Below are positions 48,540 to 59,488 of a stretch of DNA of 64,000 nt, piece after piece. This DNA comes from Henckelia pumila (lineage: Eukaryota > Streptophyta > Magnoliopsida > Lamiales > Gesneriaceae): assembly GCF_033568475.1 (NCBI RefSeq), contig NW_027331831.1, forward strand, positions 6,386,001 to 6,450,000, in the 5' to 3' direction. A program made the position numbers and the translations under genes. Below the pieces are notes generated by a model. That model ran no database searches, was not told where the DNA came from, and saw only the letters and a program-made list of their open reading frames with translations. Each line of letters begins with the position of its first letter. Position 1 is the first letter of the stretch.

Positions 48540-50570
48540 ATAATAAATGAAAACTAAGTGAAAATAATATAATCATAAAGAGACAAAAGTAACCTTACCT
48601 TTGCACTTACTCCATCCTCTCCTCAGTCGTGACTCCATTCTTGACTTTTGAGGAATGCCATGAATTCTCGTGGGTCCTAATCCCATTAAAAACCAGCACT
48701 TGTTTGTTTTCTTACCTCTACTATATTCAACTCTCCGATATTTTCTTCTTTCAACTTCGACTATATATGTATATATTATTCACACTTCAATCTACGTTAT
48801 ATGTATTTTCGGATCGGTTACAGAAATCTTCGATCGAATCGTCTTGATTTTTAAGGTAAAAAATCCTTTATGATCGAGCTGATTATATCTTGATTCCGAA
48901 TCTTCTATATTTTGTGAGAAACTAAAATGTTTGTAAATGCATTTTGTCGCATAAGCTAATGAAATTGCAAGCATAAATGCATGCGATAAGAGATCGAGTA
49001 CTTGCTATTTTTTTAATGATGAAAGATATTGATTAATATAATGATATTGGATAACATTAATCACGTTGAAATCTTTGTCCTTGTAACAATTTGATTTTAT
49101 ATGAATAAAAGAAAATGTATATTTAAATATTTTTTTATTAAAAAAAGAGTGAAAAAATAGCTAAATTAGCATTGGGCGTGAGGGTGTACGGGCTGTACCT
49201 TTTGGGGATTGGCGCAATGGGCAAATCACGCAATTCTCACCTGTAAGTCACGCCAAAGTAATTACTACACTACATGACTCCTCCACTCGCAAAACTCTTG
49301 GGGACCCATCCGATTCAATTCGTGAAATTCTGGCCACACGATAAAGTTTGACTAAAGTCGTGCCAATACAATTTTTTTAATAAAAAATAAAATTGGAAAA
49401 TCATGTAATTTGTCAACATAATATCCCAAGTGTTTTCGTCCATAAACCCTTCGGAAAATATTTTTTTCCCCTAAAAAAAACATGCCATTTTTTTAATACC
49501 ATTTCTAATATAATCAAACATCTCATACACTCGATGAAATTTGTGTCCAACATCTTATCAGTTTCATAATCTCGACCTTCTCACTAGAAAAAAAAAATCA
49601 CACTCGTCGCTAATCCCGAGTCATAATTAAGGTGTTAATATAAATTCAATATATGATCATGCCCAAGAACATCTCAAACAACCCAAAGAACCAACGAATT
49701 ATAACCTCCTTCACGCGCGTGTGTGTGTTTATAAATGAAGCATTCGATAATCTTTAATAACTTCATCGACTCTAATTTTTTTCCCTAACTAATTTCATGA
49801 AATGTGACAATTACTATTTATGGATTTTCAAAACATGTAAGTGTGTGTGTTTGTGTGACCGCGATATTTTGGCGAGATTTAAGGGTTGGTTGAGAAAGTA
49901 GATGGAATGTATTGAATTGAAAGTATTCACGAGATGTACGTCGTAACAATTTATCGAGACCGGATAGTTACAATGTAATCGTGTTCCCCATACACAAACA
50001 CATATGCCTACAGCTAAATTAAAGTTGTGCTTCTATTTGCCACGCGACGAATTCTGCGTTTACTCTCATGCTTTTTCACCCTATATTGTTGTTTGCCATT
50101 CTTTTAATTATTAATTTTAATAATAATAAACATAATAATTAAATAAGGCTTTGTTTATTAATCAATGGATGGACGGCAATATTCTCTATAAATTGGTTCT
50201 ATCTGTACACTAAAATTGCTTTTGTGAGTCTTAATTCAACTCGTTGTGTTTGTTAAAAGATGTCACGTCTAGCCTTATCGTGATACATTTAAAAATACAT
50301 CGAAACTTCAAACCATCTTTCACTTATATATGTTCCATATCAGTCTTGTATAAGCACATCTATACGATGAGTCTATGTATATCTATTTCGTATTCGTCTT
50401 TATTTTACGAAAATTATGAATCCAATTAAGTTTAACGTGAGACGGTTGACATGATCCATACCTACAATAAAACTTAATATTTTTTACCTATAAAATAATA
50501 TTTTTTTCATTTGTCAAAGAGATCACATATGCACTCCTCTTGTTTGATCACACATGAATAAATAACTATG
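48540..50570. other. Intergenic DNA
   Basis: No gene was seen. A fragment of the GTGAGACGGT-type element lies at about 50430-50530. Confidence 0.45.
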
Positions 50571-50577
50571 GTCGTTC

Positions 50578-50774
50578 GCAGTGGCGGAGACACGTTCAAG
50601 GGTACCCGGGCTTTAGCTCGGGTGGTGCAATTTTTTTTTGAATTTTCTACATAAAAATTTTGAATAATTTTGGTTTATTTTGGTGTTATCTCGGGTAGCT
50701 CAATTCAAAATATTAAAGAATACGAGAGCTTAGAATTTTAACTCGGGTAGACTAAAATTTCTGGCTCCGCCATT
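50578..50774. mobile_element. hAT-type MITE with 8-bp target duplication
   Basis: GGTCGTTC flanks it at 50570-50577 and 50775-50782. The left end is GCAGTGGCGGAGACACG. The right end read inward is AATGGCGGAGCCAGAAATTT, the common plant CAGTGGCGGAGCCAG end. It has 197 bases and no coding capacity. Confidence 0.8.
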
Positions 50775-51380
50775 GGTCGTTCAGAAATAATGGATTCAAT
50801 TAATTAAAATTGTGATAAACGAATGTATAATTGCTTATATTTAAGCATCCTAGCTCTCACCAAACGACCTTTAAATTGTAATAAATGAATGGCGATTATT
50901 TAAAATTCACTAATATCTTTCCACCCAACCACCAACAAAGATAAAATAAATGATCTTTCGGGCCTCCACCCTACATGTTTGTTGTTGTTCATCATCTACT
51001 ACCTAGAACTAGAATTTACATTTTCATGTTGCGGGTTCTTACTTGCGACGGACACCGATCTTAATGTTGTATTACATCTGTTTCAATTATATACGTTATG
51101 TTTTTTTAATTTATATTTCGCAAATATACAAGCTTGTAGTCTTGTATAAGTTGTATTCATATTTAAGAACATTTTTTTTTACTCTTTTACTAACACACGA
51201 CTATTAACTACGTACAAATGAAAAAAAAAAACATGTAACTATTTTTTAAATGAATTAAATAAGAAAAAAACAAGAGCCCGTTTATAAATTATTTTTTCAA
51301 TGATTTTTTTAATCTGGTGGAAAAAAAAAAGATTTGTATAATCAGATAGGGAGAAATATACATCAACATGTCGTATAACT

Positions 51381-51634
51381 CTTAAAAAGGATTGACCTAA
51401 AAGGGATCTCATTTCACATGAATCAAAAGCTCATTGGCTCATGCGGAGGTTAAATCGAGGGATGTGCACGAGCGGCAGGGACCTGAAGGAAGGAGCAACA
51501 TGGCCTAATCTTCATAACATACCCCACAATATTTCAACATGAAATATGCTCCACACGAGAATCGAACCCGCAACGCTGGAGAATCTCTTCCCACGTCACT
51601 TCATGCCTTATCAACTCGTCTATCCCATATGAAA
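51381..51634 (-). mobile_element. tRNA-derived SINE with 16-bp target duplication
   Basis: On the minus strand the head reads TAGACGAGTTGATAAGGCAT (A-box-like) and then GGGTTCGATTCTCG (B box), the internal RNA polymerase III promoter of tRNA-derived SINEs. AACATGTCGTATAACT (51365-51380) and AACATATCGTATAACT (51635-51650) flank it with one mismatch. It is 254 bases long. Confidence 0.8.
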
Positions 51635-51699
51635 AACATATCGTATAACTTGGATATATAATAGTGGGTATAAACATCTTGTCGCGGTTCAAACTAACA

Positions 51700-52610
51700 G
51701 GAAAAAAATGAAAAAAAAAATGAAAAAGAAAATCCTATTCGGCTATTCTTACCCTATTCTTAAAAGACATAATTAAATGCAAAAATAAATAATAATCTTG
51801 AAAAATAAATAGAATATGGAAGGGGACCAGTCAAAAGTTTCCAGCATTATCCAAATCGCTATCCACAGAGAACCTGTACGGATGCCACACCCACCTGTCA
51901 CGTGAAACGTGCACGTGGCAATTAGTTTGTGGCTCCTTCCTTGGAATTGTCACGTGAAAGCTAACCTAATAGTTTTCGGATAAAAGATATACTGATTTTT
52001 GGGGCCGCCCACATTTATGTTTATATATATACTTAGTATTTACACGATTTGTTCCAAACTGCCTCAAGAGGGTTGCTCCAATGGCTCAAAATATATGTAT
52101 ATATTTTTTGTTTTTTTTGCATTTGAATACATCGGGTGTAAAAAACGTATGAGTTCTTGGATTGTCTTTCGGGCAATGTTTGAAGGGGTAACATAGGAGT
52201 TATCTTTCTAATACAACGTTACTTTGTAGTTTTACGTTTTTTATGTTAGAATAAAGATAATATTTTAACCGTAAAAGTTAGTAAGAGATCATAGTGTAAC
52301 TTGAGATGGATAACATGAAGAACAAGTTGAAATGACGATTTCGGGGAAAAAATTATATAAGGCCATTTTGAGAACAAAAATTGGTTTACATTGTTATCTA
52401 TTTTTTACATATTCTTTATATTGTATATTATACGCAAATATATATAGATTTTTGATATGCTATTTATCCACCGTGTCAACTTCTGTGTCAACCATTGAGG
52501 TAACACTCAATTATTGAACCTATAATTTATCACATCCAATAGATGAGTGTCATATCATTTGTGTGCACGGTGGGTGGACATCATATCAAAATTGCATATA
52601 TATATATATA
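51700..52610. other. Intergenic DNA with part of a MITE
   Basis: At 52510-52590 CCTATAATTTATCACATCCA and the following sequence resemble one half of the hairpin elements at 52611 and 59289, ending TATCAAAATTGCATATATA. The rest shows nothing recognisable. Confidence 0.4.
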
Positions 52611-52745
52611 GTTTTGATATGGTGAACACTTATCATATGCACTTATGTGCGCACTTGCTGATGTGGCGTTCACCTATTGGATGTAGAGGATGTCACGTCA
52701 GCGCTGCACACAAAAATGCACATCATGGGTGCTCATAATATCAAA

Positions 52746-52747
<2 letters not shown>
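52611..52747. mobile_element. Foldback MITE D (same family as 10691-10828)
   Basis: It begins GTTTTGATATGGTGAACAC and ends GTGCTCATAATATCAAA. It is colinear over its whole length with the copy at 10691-10828, with scattered substitutions. It sits between TATATA runs, and the right one (52748-52796) is a long (TA)n. Confidence 0.75.
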
Positions 52748-52797
<50 letters not shown>

Positions 52798-53139
52798 TAT
52801 AGATAATCGAAAATTCAAAAATTACATTAGATCAAAATTAATTCAAAATTATTTTAAAAATATTTATTTCTGAATGACCCTCTCTTTACTTAAATCACAA
52901 TCATGTGTTAAAATGCAAAATATCAATAAAATCTTATTTTTTAAAACACAAAAACTTTTATTAGAGTGTTTCAGTATCAATTTTGTGATAAAGATCTCAT
53001 ATCTAACTCAATTCATGAAAAAATTATTTTTTATTCTAAAAGCGTTACTTTTTATTTCAATTATGAATCGAGTCTATCTATCTCACGGATATAAATCCGT
53101 GAAATCGTCTCATAAGATACTTATTTATTGGGTAAGTCT

Positions 53140-53310
53140 TTTGTAAGACGGTCTCACGGATATTTAATTTATCCGTGAAACGGATCTATCCTATCTATAT
53201 TTAAAATAAGAAGTAATAATTTTGGCATAAAAAATAATATTTCTTTTCACGAATGATCCAAATAAAAAACTCGTCTCACAAAATTAACTTGTGAGATCAT
53301 CTCACCATAT
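53140..53310. mobile_element. GTGAGACGGTCTCAC-type MITE, fullest copy
   Basis: It opens with TTTTGTAAGACGGTCTCACG and contains ATCCGTGAAACGGATCTATC. It closes with CTCGTCTCACAAAATTAACT then TGTGAGATCATCTCACC. The ends form a short degenerate inverted repeat. Fragments of the same family occur at 29970, 50430 and 53040. Confidence 0.55.
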
Positions 53311-53524
53311 TTTTTACCTTTATTGACGTACGTATGATTCGCATCAAGTTGGATAAACAAATAAAAGTCTAATATATAAAATATTTTATTTGTTTATTTA
53401 TATATATATATATATATCCACATCCTCAAAATCGTGTTCTTATCCACAAGGAGTGACCATTAAAGCTGGTCGTACTCGTTTCCATAGACTTCGTTGGAGT
53501 GCGAATGCTAATTAATTTATGGTA

Positions 53525-53702
53525 AATGCTACGTGCACATGATGTGTTACACGTTGGGTTATACATTATACTTAAAAATATATGATTATTTTTTCACTTT
53601 ATTTGGATTTTTTTTTTCAAAAATAAATGCAAAATAATCATATAATTTTAAGTATAATGTGAAACCCAACGTGTAATACTTTGTATACATATAACATAAC
53701 TC
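53525..53702. mobile_element. MITE of the TTACACGTTGRGTTA family, copy 2
   Basis: The left block TGTTACACGTTGGGTTATAC pairs with the inverted TATTACACGTTGGGTTTCAC. The ATTATACTTAAAA stretch occurs in both arms. It relates to 48356-48521. Confidence 0.65.
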
Positions 53703-53709
53703 TTAAATT

Positions 53710-54949
53710 ATATCTATATTAATTCGTTGAGTCATTGATACAAAATAAATATGTTCAATTAATTTTTTTCCTTTGATTTATCAATTTCATTTATCCAAGA
53801 AAAAACCAATACAATAAATACAATAATAAAAAATAACTAAATATGAACTGAAAATAACGAGATTGGAACTTTTATATTTTAAAATTTAGGGATCGATTTT
53901 CATATTTTTTTTAAAAAAAAAATGAAGTAAATAAACCAATTCAGATAATTTGATCGAGCTAAAGTGTTTTTTCCATGGATTGAGCTAAAGTTTTAGGTAT
54001 TCTGAGTAAATATGGTATCATGAATGCATTAAATTATTTATTATGTAACCAAAATTTTAACTCGTGTTCGATCTAACAGAGTGGATCTTCCCATCTTTCA
54101 ATACATGGTTTGGGTCGGACAAATAGAGCTCTGCACATACAAAAGCATGGTTAGGAGGAGTCGAATGTGTGTTGGTTTGACTTTTTTGATGCCTAAGTTA
54201 GTGCTCATATTATTAAAAGGAAAAGCGTGATAGAGGGGTCTGATGCCTAAATCAGTGTTCAAATTTTATGAAAAAGTATAGCATAATAAAGTTGAGAGAG
54301 CAAGAGAGCGTGAGTGAGTAAAAGTGAAAATGTAAAATCATATAAATATCTGGTATTTATGAAGACAGGAGGGGTTGGTTACCTCGCAGGAATAGAATTA
54401 TTGCTGGGGTAGAACTCTACACGAGGTAGGAGACTAATGACAGTAGGACTCAGTTACCATGGCGACTGAGACTCTTAAACCGACCTAGTGATCTTGATTC
54501 AATTCTGAGTTTATCGGGATTTTCTTTTATCTTTTAGAAATTTATAAGTGCTTTCATTATTCGATAGTTTTTAGTGAGGCTTCCACTATTGGGGCCGGGT
54601 GCCTTTTTTCCAATCATAAACTTATCTTTTCGTCACCGTGTATTTTTTGAGCCTTCATCAGTATGAGTCTTGAACTTAAATATAAAAGGTCTATTGACTT
54701 GGAATAACTCTCTTGGATATGAATTAATGGGCTCGAATCCCTCGTATATATATATATATATATATGGGCTCGGGTCGGGTCTGACCAGACCAAATATTTT
54801 TAGTGGTATCACAATTTATAAGGGTATTTTGGGAAACACATTTCAAAATAATATGGTTAATTATGTCCATCTCCCTTGAAGTTTGATAGTGTTACAAAAT
54901 GATCCAATAAAATTTTAAAACTACATTTACCTCTCTTCAGACTTCAACG
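53710..54949. other. Intergenic DNA
   Basis: No gene was seen. A short TA run lies near 54747-54764. Confidence 0.45.
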
Positions 54950-54956
54950 ATGTAGG

Positions 54957-55154
54957 CTGTAAATGAATCGAGCCGATTCGCAAGCTTTTCAAGCCGACTC
55001 GATAAATATTTGATTCATATTCGAATTTATCGAACTCGAGCTGAATCCGAACATGTTCGAACTTTTTTTCGAGCCGAGCTCGAGTCAAAATTATTTTGTT
55101 CGATAGTTCGTGAATAATTCATGAACCTTAATAATTTATTAATATAATATAATG

Positions 55155-55195
<41 letters not shown>

Positions 55196-55445
55196 CGAAC
55201 CTTTTCAAATATTTCGAGCTTTTCGAATCATAATATCCGAGCAGTAGCTCGAATAGTTCACAAATAAGTTTGAATATTTTGAGCCGACCTCGAACTCGAA
55301 ATTCATTTCGAGCTGAGCTCGAGCCAAAATATTTGAAAGTATAGAGCTTCGAATCTAGCTCGAACTCGAATATACTTATTTCAAGCCGAATTCGAGCCTT
55401 CAATTTTTATCATTATTCGACTCGATTCGATTCGTTTGCACCCTT
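54957..55445. mobile_element. TCGAGC-rich foldback element
   Basis: The ends TGTAAATGAATCGAGCCG and GGGTGCAAACGAATCGAATC (read inward) are inverted repeats. The interior is crowded with CGAGCTCGA and TTCGAA variants in both orientations around a (TA)n core (55158-55193). ATGTAGG at 54950-54956 and 55446-55452 is a likely target duplication, possibly 8 bp with the next base, as for hAT elements. Confidence 0.6.
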
Positions 55446-55459
55446 ATGTAGGGGTGTAT

Positions 55460-56400
55460 AAAATATAACAAAAATGAGAACGGTCTATTATATCCTAAAA
55501 AAATTTCCATAAAAAATAATCAAAAAATGAAAAGTTTAAATTATGGAATAGCCTAGTATTTTTCATTTTTATACGTCATTTTTTAATTTTAATATATAAA
55601 TTGTAACTGTTTTCTAAAATTGTTTTAATTTTATTATATACGAGTAATGGATATTATTTTCACACAAATAAAAGTAATTAAAATACATTCAAATTTGATA
55701 GATATTTGAAATAATTGTCAAATATTAAAAGAATATTTAATCTAAATAATTTTTTTTACGCCATCTAAATAATTATTAAAACTTCAAAAACTAATTATGA
55801 AAACGTTAAAAATTAACATAGGTCATATTATTTTAATAGAAGTGTAAATTGGAATGTTATAGAAATCTCTGCTTAATAAAATAATTTTTTTAATTGTTTA
55901 ATTGAGGGAACAATATGTAAGATAAATAAAAATATTAAGGGATGACTGTTATTTTAAAATTCATTTGAGTGTTTTTTGTATTTATCATAAACTACAAGGA
56001 TGATCAATGTAATTAAACCAAAATAATATGTTCCTATTTACAAGCATTTTGAGTTCCGACAATTTATTTATTAATTTATTTTTGGAATCGCCAAATTTCA
56101 ATGCCACGTTTTCTGATAAGATAATGCACATTAGATTTGGTGGGCCTTCAATGCATTATATGAACAAACTCTCTCCATATTTAGATAAAATCTAATTCAA
56201 AATATATATACCGACATACATGTTTACAGAAAGTCAATCAGATTTCACAAGTAACATTTTTAAAATTTCCAACCCCCCGTTTTTTTAACGTTTGATTATA
56301 TTTCTAATATTTTAGGAAAAAAATACATTTACTGAAAGTATATTTGTAAATAAAGTAAATTGATAAAAATTGGCGCATGTTTTGCAACACTTTTAGAAAT
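55460..56400. other. Intergenic AT-rich DNA
   Basis: Nothing recognisable. Confidence 0.5.
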
Positions 56401-56401
56401 A

Positions 56402-56708
56402 ATAATATAGCATATTTGAGCAGAAAATAATATTTATTTGGTATGGTTAAATATTTACTTTGTTTTGCTTTTTTTTTTAACTATAATATTATTCTATATT
56501 TCTATTCTTCATTGCTTATGCAAACTATGTAAAATGTAAATTTGATAATATAGCATATTTGAGCAAGGATGTAATAAGATGCCTCAAATTTACATTTTAC
56601 ATAGTTTGCATAAGCAACGAAGAATAGAAATATAGAATAATATTATAGTTAAAAAAAAAAAAGCAAAACAAAGTAAATATTTAACCATACCAAATGAATA
56701 TTATTTTC
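56402..56708. repeat. Large inverted repeat with a flanking direct repeat
   Basis: The left arm 56423-56545 and right arm 56584-56708 are near-perfect reverse complements (about 123-125 bases; the poly-T/poly-A runs differ in length, and there is at least one substitution near the outer end and one in the GCTTATGCAA region). The 21-base ATAATATAGCATATTTGAGCA stands directly before the left arm (56402-56422) and again directly after it (56545-56565) in the loop. Confidence 0.9.
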
Positions 56709-57172
56709 ATTCTCTTTTTTCTTCTAGTTAGGTATAGAACCACAGTATACAGACAAATACACAACAAATGAGACGACAATTTCCCCGCTTTTTCTGAAGA
56801 TACAATCTGTTGAGATCCATTTTTTTACAGTTGCTACTTTAATGATCTCAACAGAATATGCAACTCTCCATTACCCTCTTTCTTTTCTTTTTACTAATAG
56901 ACATAAACCCAAGCAAGAAATATAATAACCACTATCGTTTTTTTTTTTCTTTGGTTTTTATGAACTAAACAAATTAGCGTAAAAAATTTGCAGACGTGCT
57001 CAACTTGTGCCATTATTGAAGTTGAGGAAAGCAGCCATTCTTGTGCATTTGGCGGCGTCGAGTTCCCACTTCGAATGAACCAACACTAACCAAATCTCAA
57101 CTTCAGATGTGAATCCTTGCTCTTCGAGTCAAGAAACGAGCACTCTGCTATTGTTACATCATCATCTATTGA

Positions 57173-59248
57173 TTACACACTCTCTGATCTGTCCACCGTT
57201 AGGTGTTGCAGATGCTTGAGCCGGTATATTATTTGCCCAAAAGAAGGGCGTGCCTGCGCGTTACTGCAAAAAATACAAAACAGAGCAAGAGAAACTTAAA
57301 TGCCGGAAGAAACTTTTTCGAGCTTCAGCAAAAGTATATTGTTACAAACAAAGAGCCACCTGTTCCAACACTCTCTTATTATATCCGCCACCGGCGGATC
57401 CACGGTAGGAGGGATATCTAGGTGTCTACCCTGGAATCCAACAGCTCCAACGACTTGCATTGAGTTCAGTTCTGTCCATGGAACTCGAAGAGTTGCCAAT
57501 TCCCACAATATGACTCCAAAACTATACACATCGGATCTGAAATTTGAAAAGCATGTTTCCATCAGCGAGATTTGACCATGAAATTTCTAAAGATTCAAAC
57601 TTAAATGGGTAGACACAATCGTCTCACTTTTCATTAGACTGTTCGTTCCTCAGAACTTCTGGTGCCATCCACTCTGCCTGTAAATTGGAGCCCAATAAAA
57701 AGTAAATATCCTGGGTTGAGAGATTATGTGTGGGTATTCAAAATTTCTAATAACAAGCTACGTTAGGATAATTATAAAAAGTACCGTTCCGGCGACTGAT
57801 TTTGAAGATAGAAAAGTGTTATGCTGCAATCTTGACATCCCAAAATCAGAAACCTGGAATGTTGTGCAAGATAACAAAGTTTAGAAGCAAGCAACGAAAA
57901 ATCGATTGTCAGAATTGATAGGTTAGAAGGTTACTAATGGAACACACCTTCACAACCCAGTTTTTATCAACTAGGAGATTTGGAGACTTCAGATCTCGGT
58001 GCACAATGATGGGATGCCTAGTATGTAAGTAATTCATGCCCTTGGCCTGCAAGAAAAAGCACGCAAACGGATGAAGCAAAAACTTGGTTAGTTAACGGGA
58101 AAGGAATTAATAAGATCAATACCACATCAAGAGCCATTTTAATTCGCCTTTGTTCATCAATTTGGATACGTGGACGGTGAAGTAGCTTATATAAACTACC
58201 CCTGCAAGTCAGATAAGGTTATAAGAAGTAAGAAAAGGATAAAAGTGTGCACAGAACTACAACAATTAATTATGCAATATCCTTACACGACTTATGTGAG
58301 AATCATGAAAGATCGTCATACATGATTATAAAATATGCCAAAAATTCTAACATAGCCAAAATTATCAAACGATTCTGCTCATGTAAAAGTTCTTTCAACA
58401 AATGAGGCAAACCTTGGAAGTAACTCTGTCAATATGGACATATTCGGGGGCTGCATCACAGCACCCATAAGAAGAACAACATTAGGGTGTCTCAAACTCA
58501 ACATGATTTCAATCTGCAATGGAGAAATTTTTTTAATTAGTTAGAACTACCAAGCACTTGGTGCGTCATGCACGAGACGGTTTCCTGATTTTGTGCTTAC
58601 TTCACATTTAAATTGTGTGAGTGCATCGCCTGATATATCTTGCTTCATAAACTTCTTTACAGCAAGTTCCTGTGGGATAACACAGCCATAAGAATATCAA
58701 CTACAGACAATGAATATGGTGCTAGTGGAACAGGTAATACGTAAATAAACTACTACAACCAACACAGTATCTTGTAGAGCAGTAATTTTTCCAGAATAAA
58801 AAGTAATAAATAGTCAGTCCAACTCTGTTGCAACATCAGTTCATTTCTAAGAATATGTCGACAATCACATGCCTAGAGTCACTTTAAGGAAAGTATCGAC
58901 CACATATCAGATCATGCAAAAATTACAACTTACCGTGCCATTCCACTCTGCTCGATAGACCTCCCCATATGAACCTGCATGACGTAAAAGGAAATTAAGT
59001 ATGTGTAGTTTGACACTTCATCAACCCCAAGCAAAGATCAAAACCTCCCAACAAATCTCAGGAAGCACAAAACAAATCAAAGCGCTAAGATTGATCCATA
59101 GTTAAAATACATTATAAACCACTAATACTGATTCGGCCTTAAATACATCACGCTGTCCATCAAGTCAATACAGCAAAAACCCAAAGAATTAAAGTCTTGT
59201 TGATTTAAAAAGTTGCTAGCCAACATAACGGTAACAGAAGCCAAGACC

Positions 59249-59289
<41 letters not shown>

Positions 59290-59456
59290 AGTTTCTTTCA
59301 AGTGCCCACCTACCATGCCCACCACCATGCCCACCAATGATGTGGCACTATTCTATTGGACCTACAATTTATCACATCTTTATCACATCCAATAGAATAG
59401 TGCCACATCATTGGTGGGCATAGTGGTGGCCATGGTAGGTGGGCACTTGAAAGAAA

Positions 59457-59488
<32 letters not shown>

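Noticed and set aside
51381-51634. tRNA gene
   Set aside because: A and B boxes are present, but no cloverleaf with acceptor pairing is seen, and a long non-tRNA body plus target duplication shows a SINE.
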